A stretch of DNA of 7,175 nt from Oscillospiraceae bacterium (lineage in GTDB: Bacteria > Bacillota > Clostridia > Oscillospirales > Oscillospiraceae), in NCBI GenBank assembly GCA_029067025.1, contig JAIEFH010000198.1:1-7175 (forward strand). Reading direction: 5' to 3'. The position numbers and the translations under genes were made by a program. Of the stretch, positions 5,469-7,175 are shown in pieces. The stretch's first letter is position 1; each line of letters starts with the position of its first letter. The notes beneath the pieces were generated by a model, which was given only the letters and a program-made list of their open reading frames with translations, ran no database searches and was not told where the DNA came from.

Positions 5469-7175
5469 ATGCCCGAAGAAAACAACCAGTATACCTTTGA
5501 AAACGAGCAGTACCGCAAGACCTACTGGCACACCTGCTCCCACGTGCTGGCCCAGGCCATGAAGCGGCTCCACCCCGAGGTGAAGCTGGCCATCGGCCCG
5601 TCCATCGACAACGGCTTCTACTACGATTTCGACACCCCCGAGCCCTTCACCGAGGGCCAACTTGCCGAGCTGGAAGCGGAGATGCGCAAAATCTGCAAGG
5701 AAAAGCTGAAGCTGGAGCGGTTCGAGCTGCCCCGCGCGGAAGCTGTGAAATTCATGGAGGAGCGTGAGGAGCCGTACAAAGTCGAGCTTATCAACGATCT
5801 GCCCGAGGACGCGGTCATCAGCTTCTACAAGCAGGGCGAGTTCACCGACCTGTGCGCCGGCCCCCACCTGGACTCCACCGGGCGCATCAAGGGCAACGCC
5901 ATCAAGCTCACCGCCTGCAACGCCGCCTATTGGCGGGGCGACTCCAGCCGCCAGACTCTTCAGCGCATCTACGGCGTGGCCTTCCCCAAGAAGGACGAGC
6001 TGGACGAGTACCTGGCCAAGATCGAGGAGGCCAAGAAACGCGACCACCGCAAGCTGGGTAAAGAACTGGGCCTGTTCATGCTCCGGGACGAGGGCCCCGG
6101 CTTCCCCTTCTTCCTGCCCAAAGGGATGGTACTGCGCAACACCCTGATCGACTACTGGCGGCAGGTCCACAAGCGCTATGGCTACGTGGAGATCTCCACC
6201 CCCATGATGCTCAACCGCCAGCTGTGGGAGCGCTCCGGTCACTGGGGCCACTACAAAAACAATATGTACACCACTGTCATTGACGAGACGGACTTCGCCA
6301 TCAAGCCCATGAACTGCCCCGGCGGGATGCTGGTGTACGCCAGCGAGCCCCACTCCTACCGCGACCTGCCCCTGCGGGTGGGCGAGCTGGGCCTGGTCCA
6401 CCGCCACGAGCTGTCCGGCGCCCTCCACGGCCTGTTCCGGGTGCGCTGCTTCACCCAGGACGACGCCCACATCTTCATGACCTGGGATCAGATGAAGGAC
6501 GAGATCAAGAACGTGGTCAAGCTGTTCGACGAGGTATATTCTGTCTTTGGCCTGTCCTACCAGATCGAGGTGTCCACCATGCCTGAGGATCACATGGGCG
6601 ACGAGAAGGACTGGGATTTCGCCACCGAGACCCTCAAAGCCGCCATTGAGGAGCTGGGCAAGGACTACGTCATCAACGAGGGGGACGGCGCGTTCTACGG
6701 CCCCAAGCTGGACTTCCATCTGGCTGACTCCCTGGGCCGCACCTGGCAGTGCGGCACCATTCAGCTGGATATGCAGCTCCCCGAGCGCTTCGAGCTGGAA
6801 TACACCGGCGAGGACGGCGCGAAGCACCGCCCCGTCATGATCCACCGGGTGGTGCTGGGCTCCATCGAACGGTTCATCGGCGTGATTACCGAGCACTTCG
6901 CCGGGGCGTTCCCGGCGTGGCTGGCTCCTGTCCAGGTGAAGGTGCTGCCCGTCACCGACCGGGCGGAGGAGTACGCCCGCGAGGTCGCCGCCAAGCTGGA
7001 CGGACAAGGCTTCCGCTGTGAGGTGGACGGCCGGAACGAGAAGATCGGCAAGAAGATCCGGGAGGCCACTCTGGAAAAAGTGCCCTATATGCTGGTGGGG
7101 GGCGACCGGGACATGGAGAACGGGACCGTCTCTCCGCGCCACCGCTCCGGCGAGGACCTGGGGGCCATGAGCCTG
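5469..7175 (+). CDS. thrS: Threonyl-tRNA synthetase without TGS domain (3' end outside window)
   Basis: It charges tRNA-Thr with threonine and edits mischarged serine in the cytoplasm. There are 569 codons in the window and the frame is still open. The usual N-terminal TGS domain of about 60 residues is absent: the protein starts MPEENNQYTFENEQYRKTYW and goes straight into the editing domain. That domain has HTCSH (H21, H25) and CAGPH (C129, H133), the residues of the HxxxH...CxxxH editing site. The class II catalytic core follows, with likely zinc ligands C283 (MNCPGG), H334 (QDDAHIF) and H459 (MIHRVVLGSIER), and motif 2 around RHELSGALHGLFRVR. The anticodon-binding domain begins near residue 487 (VQVKVLPV) and runs to the window edge at VSPRHRSGEDLGAM. 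AAGGAGGA at 5455-5462, 6 bases before the ATG, fixes the start. Expression is under the T-box immediately upstream. Confidence 0.96.
   Translation, partial: MPEENNQYTFENEQYRKTYWHTCSHVLAQAMKRLHPEVKLAIGPSIDNGFYYDFDTPEPFTEGQLAELEAEMRKICKEKLKLERFELPRAEAVKFMEEREEPYKVELINDLPEDAVISFYKQGEFTDLCAGPHLDSTGRIKGNAIKLTACNAAYWRGDSSRQTLQRIYGVAFPKKDELDEYLAKIEEAKKRDHRKLGKELGLFMLRDEGPGFPFFLPKGMVLRNTLIDYWRQVHKRYGYVEISTPMMLNRQLWERSGHWGHYKNNMYTTVIDETDFAIKPMNCPGGMLVYASEPHSYRDLPLRVGELGLVHRHELSGALHGLFRVRCFTQDDAHIFMTWDQMKDEIKNVVKLFDEVYSVFGLSYQIEVSTMPEDHMGDEKDWDFATETLKAAIEELGKDYVINEGDGAFYGPKLDFHLADSLGRTWQCGTIQLDMQLPERFELEYTGEDGAKHRPVMIHRVVLGSIERFIGVITEHFAGAFPAWLAPVQVKVLPVTDRAEEYAREVAAKLDGQGFRCEVDGRNEKIGKKIREATLEKVPYMLVGGDRDMENGTVSPRHRSGEDLGAMSL

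Noticed and set aside
5216..5562. Short open frames within the thrS leader (94 and 80 codons, plus strand)
   Set aside because: They run through the T-box RNA and terminator, lack ribosome binding sites, and the sequence is explained by the riboswitch.
5442..7142. A 566-codon open frame on the minus strand opposite thrS
   Set aside because: The plus strand is unmistakably thrS with all catalytic residues. The antisense translation is low-complexity His/Val/Gln/Gly-rich, matches no family, and is a by-product of GC-rich codon use.
1..7175. CRISPR arrays, tRNA or rRNA genes, phage or defence modules
   Set aside because: No regularly spaced repeats, cloverleaf sequences or recognisable defence proteins were found in either strand.

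Overview
The window looks like chromosomal DNA from a high-GC anaerobic Firmicute, most likely a gut Clostridia of the Oscillospiraceae type (Flavonifractor, Lawsonibacter or similar). This is inferred from GC-rich coding with strong AGGAGG-type ribosome binding sites, a T-box riboswitch ahead of thrS, a flagellin-lysine-N-methylase-type gene, and a threonyl-tRNA synthetase without the N-terminal TGS domain. No species can be named from the sequence alone.

Layout, left to right. Bases 1-59 hold the 3' end of a plus-strand gene, possibly an FAD-dependent oxidoreductase. A small VOC (glyoxalase/bleomycin-resistance fold) protein follows at 78-458. A two-gene plus-strand unit comes next: an XRE-type DNA-binding protein with about six membrane segments (574-1452), then a cysteine-rich FliB-like protein (1466-2536). 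A strong bidirectional terminator at 2543-2578 separates this unit from a convergent minus-strand asparagine synthetase gene, asnB (2577-4409). Its true start is almost certainly a GTG that exposes the catalytic Cys2. To the right, on the plus strand, are a GNAT acetyltransferase (4624-5157) and thrS (5469 to beyond the window end).

The most interesting part is the right-hand third. thrS has a textbook-like promoter and a threonine T-box leader with an ACC specifier candidate, an AGGGTGGAACC T-box element and a competing terminator hairpin. About 650 bp upstream, immediately ahead of the GNAT gene, lies a second diverged copy of the thrS promoter and the first part of the T-box leader. This copy stops before the specifier, antiterminator and terminator. 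The GNAT gene is visibly more A/T-rich than everything around it and lies between the two copies. This looks like an acquired gene wearing a truncated T-box leader, expressed without the threonine control that thrS keeps. Only 11 bp separate the GNAT stop from the thrS -35 box, so GNAT transcripts should run into the thrS T-box.

The genes do not form one pathway. AsnB and ThrS are amino-acid and tRNA-charging housekeeping functions. The VOC, XRE-membrane and FliB-like genes are accessory. No CRISPR array, insertion sequence, tRNA or rRNA gene was seen.
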